Part shown: positions 5,979-12,160 of the stretch, piece by piece
Numbering within the stretch: position 1 is the stretch's first letter
Layout of the letters: each line of letters starts with the position of its first letter
Assembly: GCA_004292705.1 (NCBI GenBank)
Contig: RDXA01000371.1
Span: 1-12,973 of the forward strand
Length of the DNA stretch: 12,973 nucleotides
From: Sphingomonadales bacterium
GTDB lineage: Bacteria > Pseudomonadota > Alphaproteobacteria > Sphingomonadales > Sphingomonadaceae
Direction of reading: 5' to 3'
The notes under the pieces: generated by a model
Told to the model about the DNA's origin: nothing
The model's database searches: none
The model's input: only the letters and a program-made list of their open reading frames with translations
Program-made: the position numbers and the translations under genes

Positions 5979-6155
5979 TTAGTCGATCACCTGCACCAGA
6001 TGCGGGATCTTGGCGATCGCGCCGCGCACCTCGGGGGTGTCCTGACGCTCGACGATCTTGTGCATCTTGTTCAGCCCGAGACCGATGAGGATCTGGCGCT
6101 GGCTGGCGGGGCGACGGATCGGCGAACCGACCTGCTTGATCTTGATGGTTGCCAT
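5979..6155 (-). CDS. rpmD: 50S ribosomal protein L30
   Basis: L30, a small large-subunit protein that contacts 23S rRNA domains II/V. Translation from the ATG at 6155 gives 58 aa: MATIKIKQVGSPIRRPASQR, then QILIGLGLNKMHKIVERQDT, then PEVRGAIAKIPHLVQVID. The core IGLGLNKMHK with the preceding RRPASQRQIL is the L30 signature region (residues 15-33). Length matches bacterial L30 (58-60 aa). It starts 6 nt after the rpsE stop, in the normal rpsE-rpmD-rplO order. Confidence 0.98.
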   Translation of the reverse strand: MATIKIKQVGSPIRRPASQRQILIGLGLNKMHKIVERQDTPEVRGAIAKIPHLVQVID

Positions 6156-6161
6156 GTCGGA

Positions 6162-6869
6162 TTACTCCACGATCGCGGCAGCATCGGCTTCCGCCTCAGC
6201 TGCGCTCGATCCGCCGCGACCCAGGAGGTCGGCAACCTTCTTGCCGCGACGCTGAGCCACCGACTTCGGCGACGTCTGCTCAGTGAGCGCGTCAAAGGTG
6301 GCGCGGATCATGTTGTAGGGGTTCGAGGTGCCGACCGACTTGGTCACCACGTCGGCGACGCCAAGGCTCTCGAACACGGCGCGCATCGGACCACCGGCGA
6401 TGATGCCGGTCCCCGGAGGCGCGGTGCGCAGGGTCACCTTGCCGGCTCCGAAACGGCCATTGCCGTCATGGTGCAGGGTGCGGCCTTCCTTGAGCGGAAC
6501 GCGGATCATCTTCTTGCGGGCAGCAGCGGTCGCCTTGGTGATGGCTTCCGGCACTTCGCGGGCCTTGCCGTGGCCAAAGCCGACCCGGCCCTGACCGTCG
6601 CCAACCACAACCAGCGCAGCAAAGCCGAAGCGCTTGCCGCCCTTCACGGTCTTGGAGACGCGGTTGATGTGCACCAGCTTTTCGATGATGCCGTCATCTT
6701 CTTCCTGCTTGCCGCCGCGACGGTCGTCACGACCGCCCCGCCCGCGCCCGCGATCACCGCCTTCACGGTTGCCGCCACGCCCCCGGCCACGACGGCCTTG
6801 AGCTTCACCGGCGTCGCCGCCAGCCTCAACCGCCACATCCGGGGTTTCGATGGTGTTCTCGTCAGCCAT
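6162..6869 (-). CDS. rpsE: 30S ribosomal protein S5 with Arg/Gly-rich N-terminal extension
   Basis: S5, a small-subunit protein at the mRNA entry site that takes part in decoding fidelity. It is 235 aa against about 167 in E. coli. The dsRBD-like N-domain begins near residue 58 (DDGIIEKLVHINRVSKTVKG, 58-77), with the signature KGGKRFGFAALVVVGDG at 76-92 and VGFGHGKAREVPEAI at 96-110. The C-domain includes APPGTGIIAGGPMRAV at 150-165 and SVGTSNPYNMIRAT at 178-191. The first ~57 residues are extra: an acidic start (1-22), then a block at 25-53 with 11 Arg and 13 Gly. The ATG at 6869 is 2 nt from the rplR stop. No Met lies between it and the S5 core, so the extension is likely translated. Confidence 0.98.
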   Translation of the reverse strand: MADENTIETPDVAVEAGGDAGEAQGRRGRGRGGNREGGDRGRGRGGRDDRRGGKQEEDDGIIEKLVHINRVSKTVKGGKRFGFAALVVVGDGQGRVGFGHGKAREVPEAITKATAAARKKMIRVPLKEGRTLHHDGNGRFGAGKVTLRTAPPGTGIIAGGPMRAVFESLGVADVVTKSVGTSNPYNMIRATFDALTEQTSPKSVAQRRGKKVADLLGRGGSSAAEAEADAAAIVE

Positions 6870-6871
6870 AA

Positions 6872-7216
6872 TCAGAACTCCAGCCCGCTGTCGCGGGCGG
6901 CATCGGCCAGCGCCTTCACGCGGCCATGAAACAGGAACCCGCCGCGGTCGAACACGACAGTCGTCACACCCGCCTTTTTGGCGGCCTCGGCAATCGCCTT
7001 GCCGACTTCAGCAGCGGCATCGACATTCGCGCCGCTGGTCTTGGCGCCAAGCGTCGAGGCAGCAGCAACGGTCTTGCCGGCGGCGTCGTCGATGATCTGG
7101 GCATAGATGTGACGGCCGGTGCGGTGCACCGACAGACGAGGCTTGCCACCGGCGCGCGCGCGAAGCGCAGTGCGGACCCGGCGACGGCGACGTTCGAAAA
7201 GGGAAAGCTTTGCCAT
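6872..7216 (-). CDS. rplR: 50S ribosomal protein L18
   Basis: L18, which with L5 and L25 anchors 5S rRNA to the central protuberance. It is 114 aa: a basic start MAKLSLFERRRRRVRTALRA, then KPRLSVHRTGRHIYAQIIDD (25-44) and the conserved end VVFDRGGFLFHGRVKALADA (87-106). The open frame extends upstream into rplF, but the ATG at 7216 was chosen because the family begins here. It leaves a 1-nt gap after the rplF stop, and AAGAAGAGA in the end of rplF gives a ribosome-binding site. Tight spacing suggests translational coupling to rplF. Confidence 0.98.
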   Translation of the reverse strand: MAKLSLFERRRRRVRTALRARAGGKPRLSVHRTGRHIYAQIIDDAAGKTVAAASTLGAKTSGANVDAAAEVGKAIAEAAKKAGVTTVVFDRGGFLFHGRVKALADAARDSGLEF

Positions 7217-7217
7217 C

Positions 7218-7751
7218 TTATCTCTTCTTCCCTTCCTTGCGGAAGATAAACTCGCCCTTGTAGGCAATCCCCTTGCCCTTGTAGGGCTCGGGCTTGCGCC
7301 AGCGGCGGATTTCGGCGGCGAACTGGCCAACGGCTTGCTTGTCGGTGCCGCTGATCTCGATCGTGGTCTGGTCCGGCGTCTTGACTTCAAGCCCGGCCGG
7401 AACCGGCAGATCGACATCGTGGCTGTAGCCAAGCTGCAGCTTCAGCGTGGAGCCTTGTGCGTTGGCACGATAGCCGACGCCCTTGATCACCAATACCTTG
7501 GTGAAACCGGCGCTGACGCCTTCCACCAGGTTCGACACCAGCGTGCGCTGCATGCCCCAGAAGGCGCGTGCCTGCTTGCTGTCGTTGGCCGGCTTGACCA
7601 GAATCTCGGCCTCTTCGACCTTGTAGTCGATGAGATCGGACAGACCCATGGTGAGGGTGCCCTTGGGGCCCTTCACGCTCAGCGTGCCATTGTCGATCGT
7701 GGCGGTAACACCGCCAGGGATCGCCACCGGCTTTTTACCGATGCGGCTCAT
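7218..7751 (-). CDS. rplF: 50S ribosomal protein L6
   Basis: L6, near the sarcin-ricin loop and the factor-binding site of the large subunit. It is 177 aa, the normal length. It begins MSRIGKKPVAIPGGV, has two repeated alpha/beta domains (about 1-82 and 83-177), and carries the C-terminal family signature PEPYKGKGI at 155-163. Its ATG overlaps the rpsH TGA by one base (TGATG), implying coupled translation with S8. Confidence 0.99.
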   Translation of the reverse strand: MSRIGKKPVAIPGGVTATIDNGTLSVKGPKGTLTMGLSDLIDYKVEEAEILVKPANDSKQARAFWGMQRTLVSNLVEGVSAGFTKVLVIKGVGYRANAQGSTLKLQLGYSHDVDLPVPAGLEVKTPDQTTIEISGTDKQAVGQFAAEIRRWRKPEPYKGKGIAYKGEFIFRKEGKKR

Positions 7752-8146
7752 CAGAACACCTCCGCCAGCACTTCGCCGCCGACGTTGTAGTTGCGCGCTT
7801 CGGCATCCGAGAGCACGCCCTTCGGCGTCGAGACGATGGTGATGCCAAGGCCGTTGCGGATCGTCGGCAGTTCCCTGGAACCCGAATAGACGCGGCGGCC
7901 GGGCTTCGACACGCGGGCCACATGCTTGATCGCAGGCTCGCCTTCGAAATACTTGAGTTCGATCCGCAGCGCCTTGTGCTTGCCCGAGGTGTCTTCGGAA
8001 TAGCCACGGATGTAGCCTTCACGCTGAAGCACTTCGAGGACGCTCGCACGCAGGTTGCTCGCCGGGGTCAGGACAGAGTCCTTCTTGGCGCGCTGGCCGT
8101 TGCGGATACGGGTGAGCATGTCACCCAGAGGATCGGTCATAGCCAT
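7751..8146 (-). CDS. rpsH: 30S ribosomal protein S8
   Basis: S8, a primary 16S rRNA binder of the central domain, and in E. coli the translational repressor of the spc operon. It is 131 aa. The start is MAMTDPLGDMLTRIRNGQ, and the C-terminal RNA-binding signature GITIVSTPKGVLSDAEAR is at 101-118. The ATG at 8146 follows the rpsN stop by 10 nt, with GAGG overlapping that stop codon. I did not see an obvious copy of the E. coli S8 operator around rplE, so autoregulation here is unproven. Confidence 0.99.
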   Translation of the reverse strand: MAMTDPLGDMLTRIRNGQRAKKDSVLTPASNLRASVLEVLQREGYIRGYSEDTSGKHKALRIELKYFEGEPAIKHVARVSKPGRRVYSGSRELPTIRNGLGITIVSTPKGVLSDAEARNYNVGGEVLAEVF

Positions 8147-8156
8147 TGTTCAGTCC

Positions 8157-8462
8157 TCACCAGCTCGACTTGGTCAGACCGGGAATCATCCCGCTGTTGC
8201 CGAGTTGACGCAGTTCGATACGGTTGATGCCGAACTTGCGGTAATAGCCGCGCGGGCGGCCGGTGGTGGCGCAACGGTTGCGCACCCGGGTCGGGTTCGC
8301 ATTGCGCGGAAGCTCCGCCATCTTGAGGCGGGCGACCAGGCGCTCCGTCTCGTCAAGCGATTCATCGGCAGCAATCGCCTTCAGCTTCTCGTACTTCGCA
8401 GCGTACTGCTTCACGAGCTTCTTGCGACGCTCATTCTTGTTGATGGAACTCAGTTTCGCCAT
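8157..8462 (-). CDS. rpsN: 30S ribosomal protein S14, long zinc-free form
   Basis: S14 of the small-subunit head. It is 101 aa, the long C-minus form: the zinc CxxC pairs of the short form are missing and only Cys64 is present. The signature RVRNRCATTGRPRGYYRKFG spans 59-78, and the conserved end GMIPGLTKSSW is intact. The ATG at 8462 is preceded by AAGAGAG. It lies 42 nt after rplE, in the normal rplE-rpsN-rpsH order. Confidence 0.99.
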   Translation of the reverse strand: MAKLSSINKNERRKKLVKQYAAKYEKLKAIAADESLDETERLVARLKMAELPRNANPTRVRNRCATTGRPRGYYRKFGINRIELRQLGNSGMIPGLTKSSW

Positions 8463-8498
8463 GGACTTAAGCTCTCTTGCCTAGTGTCTTTTGGGGGA

Positions 8499-8514
8499 AG
8501 CGGCTCACGCCGCC
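8499..8514 (-). repeat. small hairpin over the rplE stop codon
   Basis: On the minus strand, GCGGC-GTGA-GCCGC forms a 5-bp stem (plus an adjacent G-U pair) with a GNRA-type tetraloop. The rplE TGA begins in the loop. It is followed by a 42-nt spacer before rpsN. It may stabilise the mRNA or tune coupling, but it also encodes the L5 tail and may be incidental. Confidence 0.3.
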
Positions 8515-9086
8515 TCCTTCTGTTCGGTCTTGGCTTCGCCCGCAAAGGGGAAGCCGAACAGGCGCAGCAGCTCGCGCGCCTCTTCGTCGGTCTTGGCTGT
8601 GGTGGTGACAATGATGTCCATCCCACGCACCTTCTCGATCTTGTCGTAGCTGATCTCGGGGAACACGATCTGTTCCTTGAGACCCATCGCGTAGTTCCCG
8701 CGGCCATCGAACGACTTGGCGTTCAGCCCGCGGAAGTCACGGATGCGCGGCATCGCCACGGTGACGAGACGATCAAGAAACTCATACATGCGTTCGCGGC
8801 GCAGGGTGACCTTGCAGCCGATCGGCATGCCTTCACGCAGCTTGAACTGCGCGATCGACTTCTTGGCGATGGTGATGACCGGCTTCTGGCCGGCGATCAG
8901 CGCCATTTCCTCGGCGGCGGTCTGAACCTTCTTCTTGTCCTGGCTCGCCTCGCCCACGCCCATGTTGAGCGTGATCTTCTCGAGCTTGGGCACTTCCATG
9001 CGGTTCTTGTAGCCGAACTTCTCGGTCATGGCCGCGACGATCTCGTTGTCGTACTTGGCCTTCATCCGGGCGGTGTAATCAGCCAT
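8505..9086 (-). CDS. rplE: 50S ribosomal protein L5
   Basis: L5, which binds 5S rRNA and forms intersubunit bridge B1b with S13. It is 193 aa. KLEKITLNMGVGEA is at 34-47, the family signature IAGQKPVITIAKKSIAQFKL at 64-83, and FPEISYDKIEKVRGMDI at 142-158. The last ~12 residues (GEAKTEQKEAA) extend slightly beyond E. coli L5 (179 aa). The ATG at 9086 (MADYTARMKAKYD) was chosen over a longer frame from 9113 because the family begins here and GGGGAG lies 7 nt upstream. It overlaps the end of rplX by 8 nt. Confidence 0.98.
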   Translation of the reverse strand: MADYTARMKAKYDNEIVAAMTEKFGYKNRMEVPKLEKITLNMGVGEASQDKKKVQTAAEEMALIAGQKPVITIAKKSIAQFKLREGMPIGCKVTLRRERMYEFLDRLVTVAMPRIRDFRGLNAKSFDGRGNYAMGLKEQIVFPEISYDKIEKVRGMDIIVTTTAKTDEEARELLRLFGFPFAGEAKTEQKEAA

Positions 9087-9399
9087 CGATGGTCTCCCCA
9101 CTCTTGACAGCAACGCGCACCTTCTTGCCGTCCTTCACTTCGAAGCGGACGCGGGTGGCCTTGCCGGTCTTGGGATCAGCGAGCGCAACCTTGGAAACGT
9201 GCATCGGCGCAGCGAAGCGATCAATGCCACCCTGGGGGTTGGTCTGACTGGGCTTGCGGTGACGGGCGACGATGTTCACGCCTTCGACAACGACCTTGCT
9301 GTCCTTGGGCATGACCTGAGCGACCGTGCCAGTGCGGCCCTTGTCCTTGCCCGACAACACGACGACGCTGTCACCCTTCTTGATCTTCGCGGCAGCCAT
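9079..9399 (-). CDS. rplX: 50S ribosomal protein L24
   Basis: L24, an assembly-initiator protein binding the 5' end of 23S rRNA at the tunnel exit. It is 106 aa with the KOW motif KKGDSVVVLSGKDKGRTGTV at about 7-26 and VVVEGVNIVARHRKP further on. The ATG at 9399 overlaps the rplN TGA by one base (TGATG). A GTG one codon upstream (9402) is also in frame, so either start is possible; ATG is preferred. The 3' end overlaps rplE by 8 nt. Confidence 0.97.
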   Translation of the reverse strand: MAAAKIKKGDSVVVLSGKDKGRTGTVAQVMPKDSKVVVEGVNIVARHRKPSQTNPQGGIDRFAAPMHVSKVALADPKTGKATRVRFEVKDGKKVRVAVKSGETIDG

Positions 9400-9767
9400 C
9401 ACAGCACCTCCGGAGCAAGCGAGATGATCTTCATGAAGCCCTTGCCGCGCAGTTCGCGCACGACGGGGCCAAAGATGCGGGTGCCGATCGGCTCCTCGTT
9501 CTTGTTCACGAGCACCGCGGCATTGCTGTCGAAGCGGATGACGGTGCCATCCGGGCGGCGCACATCCTTGCGGGTGCGCACGATGACGGCGCGGTGAACG
9601 TCGCCCTTCTTGACCTTGGTGCGCGGCTGCGCCTCCTTGATGGAGACGACGATCACGTCACCGACGCCCGCGGTACGACGCTTCGACCCGCCCAGCACCT
9701 TGATGCACTGGACGCGCTTGGCGCCGCTATTGTCCGCGACGTCGAGATTGGATTGCATCTGGATCAT
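9399..9767 (-). CDS. rplN: 50S ribosomal protein L14
   Basis: L14, at the subunit interface (bridges B5/B8) and the binding site of the silencing factor RsfS. It is 122 aa, the canonical length. It starts MIQMQSNLDVADNSGAKRVQ, the signature region RAVIVRTRKDVRRPDG is at 59-74, and the end FGPVVRELRGKGFMKIISLA is highly conserved. AGAAGGAAG lies just upstream. It is the first gene of the spc part and follows rpsQ after 76 nt, the longest spacer between rplB and rpmD. Confidence 0.99.
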   Translation of the reverse strand: MIQMQSNLDVADNSGAKRVQCIKVLGGSKRRTAGVGDVIVVSIKEAQPRTKVKKGDVHRAVIVRTRKDVRRPDGTVIRFDSNAAVLVNKNEEPIGTRIFGPVVRELRGKGFMKIISLAPEVL

Positions 9768-9794
9768 GGATCCGTCTTCCTTCTCACTGGCTTA

Positions 9795-9823
9795 CCAGGA
9801 CGCCCGATCCGACCGGGGCCTGG
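9795..9823 (-). repeat. stem-loop in the rpsQ-rplN spacer (S10/spc boundary)
   Basis: Outer arms CCAGG/CCTGG (5 bp) enclose inner arms CCCG/CGGG (4 bp) with a 7-nt loop and small internal asymmetry. No U-run follows. The site matches the position where E. coli ends the S10 operon and starts the spc operon, so it may be an attenuator, pause or processing site. It was judged by eye, with no folding energy computed. Confidence 0.4.
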
Positions 9824-9843
9824 CAGTTCCGTTTACGCCTAAT

Positions 9844-10134
9844 TCAGTTACCCGCGGCTGCGACGTCGAGGTCGGCTTCCACCGCCTGCACGCCACCTGC
9901 CACGACCCGGTCCTTGACGATCCAGGTCTTGGTCTTGGACATCGGGCGAGTCTCTTCGATCCGCACAACATCACCCACGGTGTATTCATTCGTTTCGTCG
10001 TGCGCGTGATACTTCTTCGAACGACGGATGATCTTCCCGTAGAGCGGGTGCTTCACCTTGCGTTCGACCAGCACGGTCACGGTCTTGTCGGTCTTGTCGG
10101 AGGTCACAGTCCCGACGAGGATGCGCTTGGGCAT
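9844..10134 (-). CDS. rpsQ: 30S ribosomal protein S17
   Basis: S17, an OB-fold primary binder of the 16S rRNA 5' domain. It is 96 aa. It begins MPKRILVGTVTSDKTDKTVT, has VKHPLYGKIIRRSKKYHAHD at 27-46 and the family signature GDVVRIEETRPMSKTK at 54-69. Residues about 82-96 (VQAVEADLDVAAAGN) form an Ala/Asp-rich tail beyond the 84-aa E. coli protein. The ATG at 10134 has a strong AAGGAG site overlapping the rpmC stop. Last gene of the S10-operon part. Confidence 0.99.
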   Translation of the reverse strand: MPKRILVGTVTSDKTDKTVTVLVERKVKHPLYGKIIRRSKKYHAHDETNEYTVGDVVRIEETRPMSKTKTWIVKDRVVAGGVQAVEADLDVAAAGN

Positions 10135-10146
10135 TGTGCTTACTCC

Positions 10147-10359
10147 TTACGCCTTCACGGCGGCGGCTTTCGCCGCACGCTCGTTTTGCAGCGTCTTGAT
10201 CTGAGCGATGGTCCGGCGCACCTGACGGATGCGCGACGGAGCCTCGAGCTGGTTGGTCGCAGCCTGGAACCGCAGGTTGTACTGTTCGCGCTTGAGCTCG
10301 GTGAGCTCGGCGGTCAGCTGATCATCGGTCTTGGTGCGAAGGTCCGCGATATCGGCCAT
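10147..10359 (-). CDS. rpmC: 50S ribosomal protein L29
   Basis: L29, beside the polypeptide exit tunnel near L23, contributing to the docking site for SRP and trigger factor. It is 70 aa, mostly helical, with the conserved ELKREQYNLRFQAATNQLEA at 21-40 and RIRQVRRTIAQIKT at 43-56. Its ATG overlaps the rplP TAA by one base (TAATG), so translation is likely coupled to L16. Confidence 0.99.
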   Translation of the reverse strand: MADIADLRTKTDDQLTAELTELKREQYNLRFQAATNQLEAPSRIRQVRRTIAQIKTLQNERAAKAAAVKA

Positions 10360-10793
10360 TATTCGCCTCCCAGGTGGCTGGTGTCACCCAGGCGGGCGAC
10401 AACCTTGGTCTTGATCGGCAGCTTCATCGCTGCACGCTCGAATGCTTCGGCGGCCAGCGGGCCGGCAACGCCATCGAGTTCGAACAGGATGCGGCCCGGC
10501 TTCACCTTGGCTGCCCAATATTCGACCGAACCCTTGCCCTTACCCTGACGGACTTCGGCAGGCTTCTTCGACACGGGCACATCGGGGAACACGCGGATCC
10601 AGAGACGACCCTGACGCTTGATGTGACGCGTGATCGCGCGGCGTGCCGCTTCGATCTGGCGGGCGGTGACACGCTCAGGCTCAAGCGCCTTGAGACCATA
10701 GGAACCGAAGTTGAGGGTGGTGCCACCCTTGGCTTCGCCCTTGATCCGGCCCTTGAACTGCTTGCGGAACTTGGTCTTTTTCGGTTGCAACAT
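10359..10793 (-). CDS. rplP: 50S ribosomal protein L16
   Basis: L16, a late-assembly protein near the A-site tRNA elbow and the peptidyl-transferase centre. It is 144 aa. MLQPKKTKFRKQFKGRIKGE opens the protein. The two family signatures are KRQGRLWIRVFP at 59-70 and RQGKGKGSVEYW at 82-93, followed by VKPGRILFELDG at 97-108. The ATG at 10793 is 11 nt after the rpsC stop, and the ribosome-binding site TGAGGT uses the rpsC stop codon. Confidence 0.99.
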   Translation of the reverse strand: MLQPKKTKFRKQFKGRIKGEAKGGTTLNFGSYGLKALEPERVTARQIEAARRAITRHIKRQGRLWIRVFPDVPVSKKPAEVRQGKGKGSVEYWAAKVKPGRILFELDGVAGPLAAEAFERAAMKLPIKTKVVARLGDTSHLGGE

Positions 10794-10804
10794 GGTCTGT
10801 TACC

Positions 10805-11500
10805 TCAACGAGCCGGACGGACGCCGGAAGTCTGGGCTTCCATCATCAGGCGGTCCTGCGCGGTCGGATCATGAGCGAGGATCTCGCCCTTGAAGATCCA
10901 CACCTTGATCCCGATGATCCCGTAGGCGGTCAGCGCCTCGGTCTCGGCGTAATCGATGTTCGCACGCAGCGTGTGGAGCGGAACGCGGCCTTCGCGGTAC
11001 CATTCGACGCGGGCGATTTCCGCCCCGCCCAAACGGCCACCGCACACGATCTTGATACCTTCGGCACCCAGACGCAGCGCCGACTGCACCGCACGCTTCA
11101 TCGCCCGGCGGAACGCCACGCGGCGCACCAGCTGATCGGCAATGCCCTGCGCGACGAGCTTGGAATCGATTTCCGGCTTGCGGATTTCAACGATGTTCAG
11201 CTTCACGTCGCTCGGCGTCATGGTCGCCAGCTTCGAACGCAGCTTTTCGATGTCCGCGCCCTTCTTGCCGATGATGACGCCAGGACGCGCCGCATAGATC
11301 GACACGCGGCACAACTTGGCCGGGCGCTCGATCACCACCTTGGAAACCGCCGCCTGGGGCAGGTTCTTCATGATGTACTTGCGGATCGCGACATCTTCCT
11401 TGAGCAGCTGCGCATAGTCACGCCCTTCGGCGTACCAGCGGCTGTCCCAGGTGCGGTTGATCTGCAGGCGCAGACCGATCGGATTGCTCTTCTGGCCCAT
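10805..11500 (-). CDS. rpsC: 30S ribosomal protein S3
   Basis: S3, at the mRNA entry pore and part of the ribosomal helicase. It is 231 aa. The type II KH domain carries GVIIGKKG at 74-81. Arg131, Arg132 and Lys135 (VAFRRAMKRAV) match the E. coli helicase residues in the same numbering. GRLGGAEIAR at 155-164 and the C-terminal signature around YAETEALTAYGIIGIKVWIF are intact. The open frame reaches upstream to 11581 inside rplV, but the ATG at 11500 was chosen because the family starts MGQKSNPIGLRL and GAGG lies just before. The gap to rplV is 1 nt. Confidence 0.99.
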   Translation of the reverse strand: MGQKSNPIGLRLQINRTWDSRWYAEGRDYAQLLKEDVAIRKYIMKNLPQAAVSKVVIERPAKLCRVSIYAARPGVIIGKKGADIEKLRSKLATMTPSDVKLNIVEIRKPEIDSKLVAQGIADQLVRRVAFRRAMKRAVQSALRLGAEGIKIVCGGRLGGAEIARVEWYREGRVPLHTLRANIDYAETEALTAYGIIGIKVWIFKGEILAHDPTAQDRLMMEAQTSGVRPAR

Positions 11501-11501
11501 C

Positions 11502-11879
11502 TTACGCCTCTTCTGCTTCGCGAACCACGATCCGCAGCCGCGAGAACGGCTTGAGGATGCGGGTCGACTTGCCGCGACCACGGGTGTGGAACCGCTTCAT
11601 CGTCACCGACTTGCCGACCGAGGCTTCCGCCACGACCAGCGCGTCGACGTCGAGATTGTGGTTGTTCTCGGCATTGGCGATCGCGGAGGCGAGCACCTTG
11701 CTCGCATCGCGCGCCATAGCCCGCTTCGAAAAGGCCAGGATGTTCAATGCTTCCTCAGCCTTCTTGCCACGGATCAGAGCGGCCACGAGGTTCAGCTTCT
11801 GCGCCGAACCACGGATCGTGGTGCCGACGGCCAGCGCCTCGTTATCGCCCACGCGGCGGGGTGCTTTTGCCTTGCCCAT
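11502..11879 (-). CDS. rplV: 50S ribosomal protein L22
   Basis: L22, which spans the large subunit and whose beta-hairpin lines the exit-tunnel constriction, a macrolide-relevant site. It is 125 aa. TIRGSAQKLNLVAALIRGKK is at 21-40, and the hairpin and signature region runs from MKRFHTRGRGKSTRI (94-108) to KPFSRLRIVV (110-119). The hairpin looks normal in length with no insertion typical of resistance alleles. Its ATG overlaps the rpsS TAA by one base (TAATG). Confidence 0.99.
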   Translation of the reverse strand: MGKAKAPRRVGDNEALAVGTTIRGSAQKLNLVAALIRGKKAEEALNILAFSKRAMARDASKVLASAIANAENNHNLDVDALVVAEASVGKSVTMKRFHTRGRGKSTRILKPFSRLRIVVREAEEA

Positions 11880-12154
11880 TAGCGCTTGCCCTTCTTGTCG
11901 GCAGCGTGGCCGGGGAAGGTGCGCGTAGGCGCAAATTCACCAAGCTTGTGGCCGACCATTTCTTCCGAAACCGAAACGGGAATGAACTTGTGCCCGTTGT
12001 AGACATTGAAGGTGAGCCCGACGAACTGCGGCAGGATCGTCGAACGCCGCGACCAGGTCTTGATCGGCTTGGTGTTCGTGGTTTCCTGCGCCGTTTCTGC
12101 CTTCTTGAGCAGGCTCAGCTCGACAAACGGACCTTTCCAGACGGAACGTGCCAT
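11879..12154 (-). CDS. rpsS: 30S ribosomal protein S19
   Basis: S19, which forms a complex with S13 in the small-subunit head near the A site. It is 91 aa. MARSVWKGPFVELSLLKKAE opens it, TWSRRSTILPQFVGLTFNVY is mid-protein, and the signature GHKLGEFAPTRTFPGH is near the C-terminus with a Lys-rich tail. The ATG at 12154 is 6 nt after the rplB stop, with a GAGG ribosome-binding site at the rplB end. Confidence 0.99.
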   Translation of the reverse strand: MARSVWKGPFVELSLLKKAETAQETTNTKPIKTWSRRSTILPQFVGLTFNVYNGHKFIPVSVSEEMVGHKLGEFAPTRTFPGHAADKKGKR

Positions 12155-12160
12155 CGTCTC

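Noticed and set aside
6000..6929. Plus-strand open frame of 309 codons opposite rpmD, rpsE and rplR
   Set aside because: Antisense shadow of three certain genes; no domain and no supporting ribosome-binding site noticed.
8055..9107. Plus-strand open frame of 350 codons antisense to rpsH-rpsN-rplE-rplX
   Set aside because: It lies entirely opposite well-supported ribosomal genes; high-GC codon bias leaves antisense frames open. No recognisable domain.
9610..10548. Plus-strand open frame of 312 codons opposite rplN, rpsQ, rpmC and rplP
   Set aside because: Antisense shadow crossing four genes and their junctions; not plausible as a protein.
11501..11581. N-terminal extension of S3 (and similar extensions of L5 to 9113, L18 to 7432, L15 to 5901)
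   Set aside because: Family starts and ribosome-binding sites support the shorter forms; the extensions mostly read out of frame through the upstream gene or spacer.
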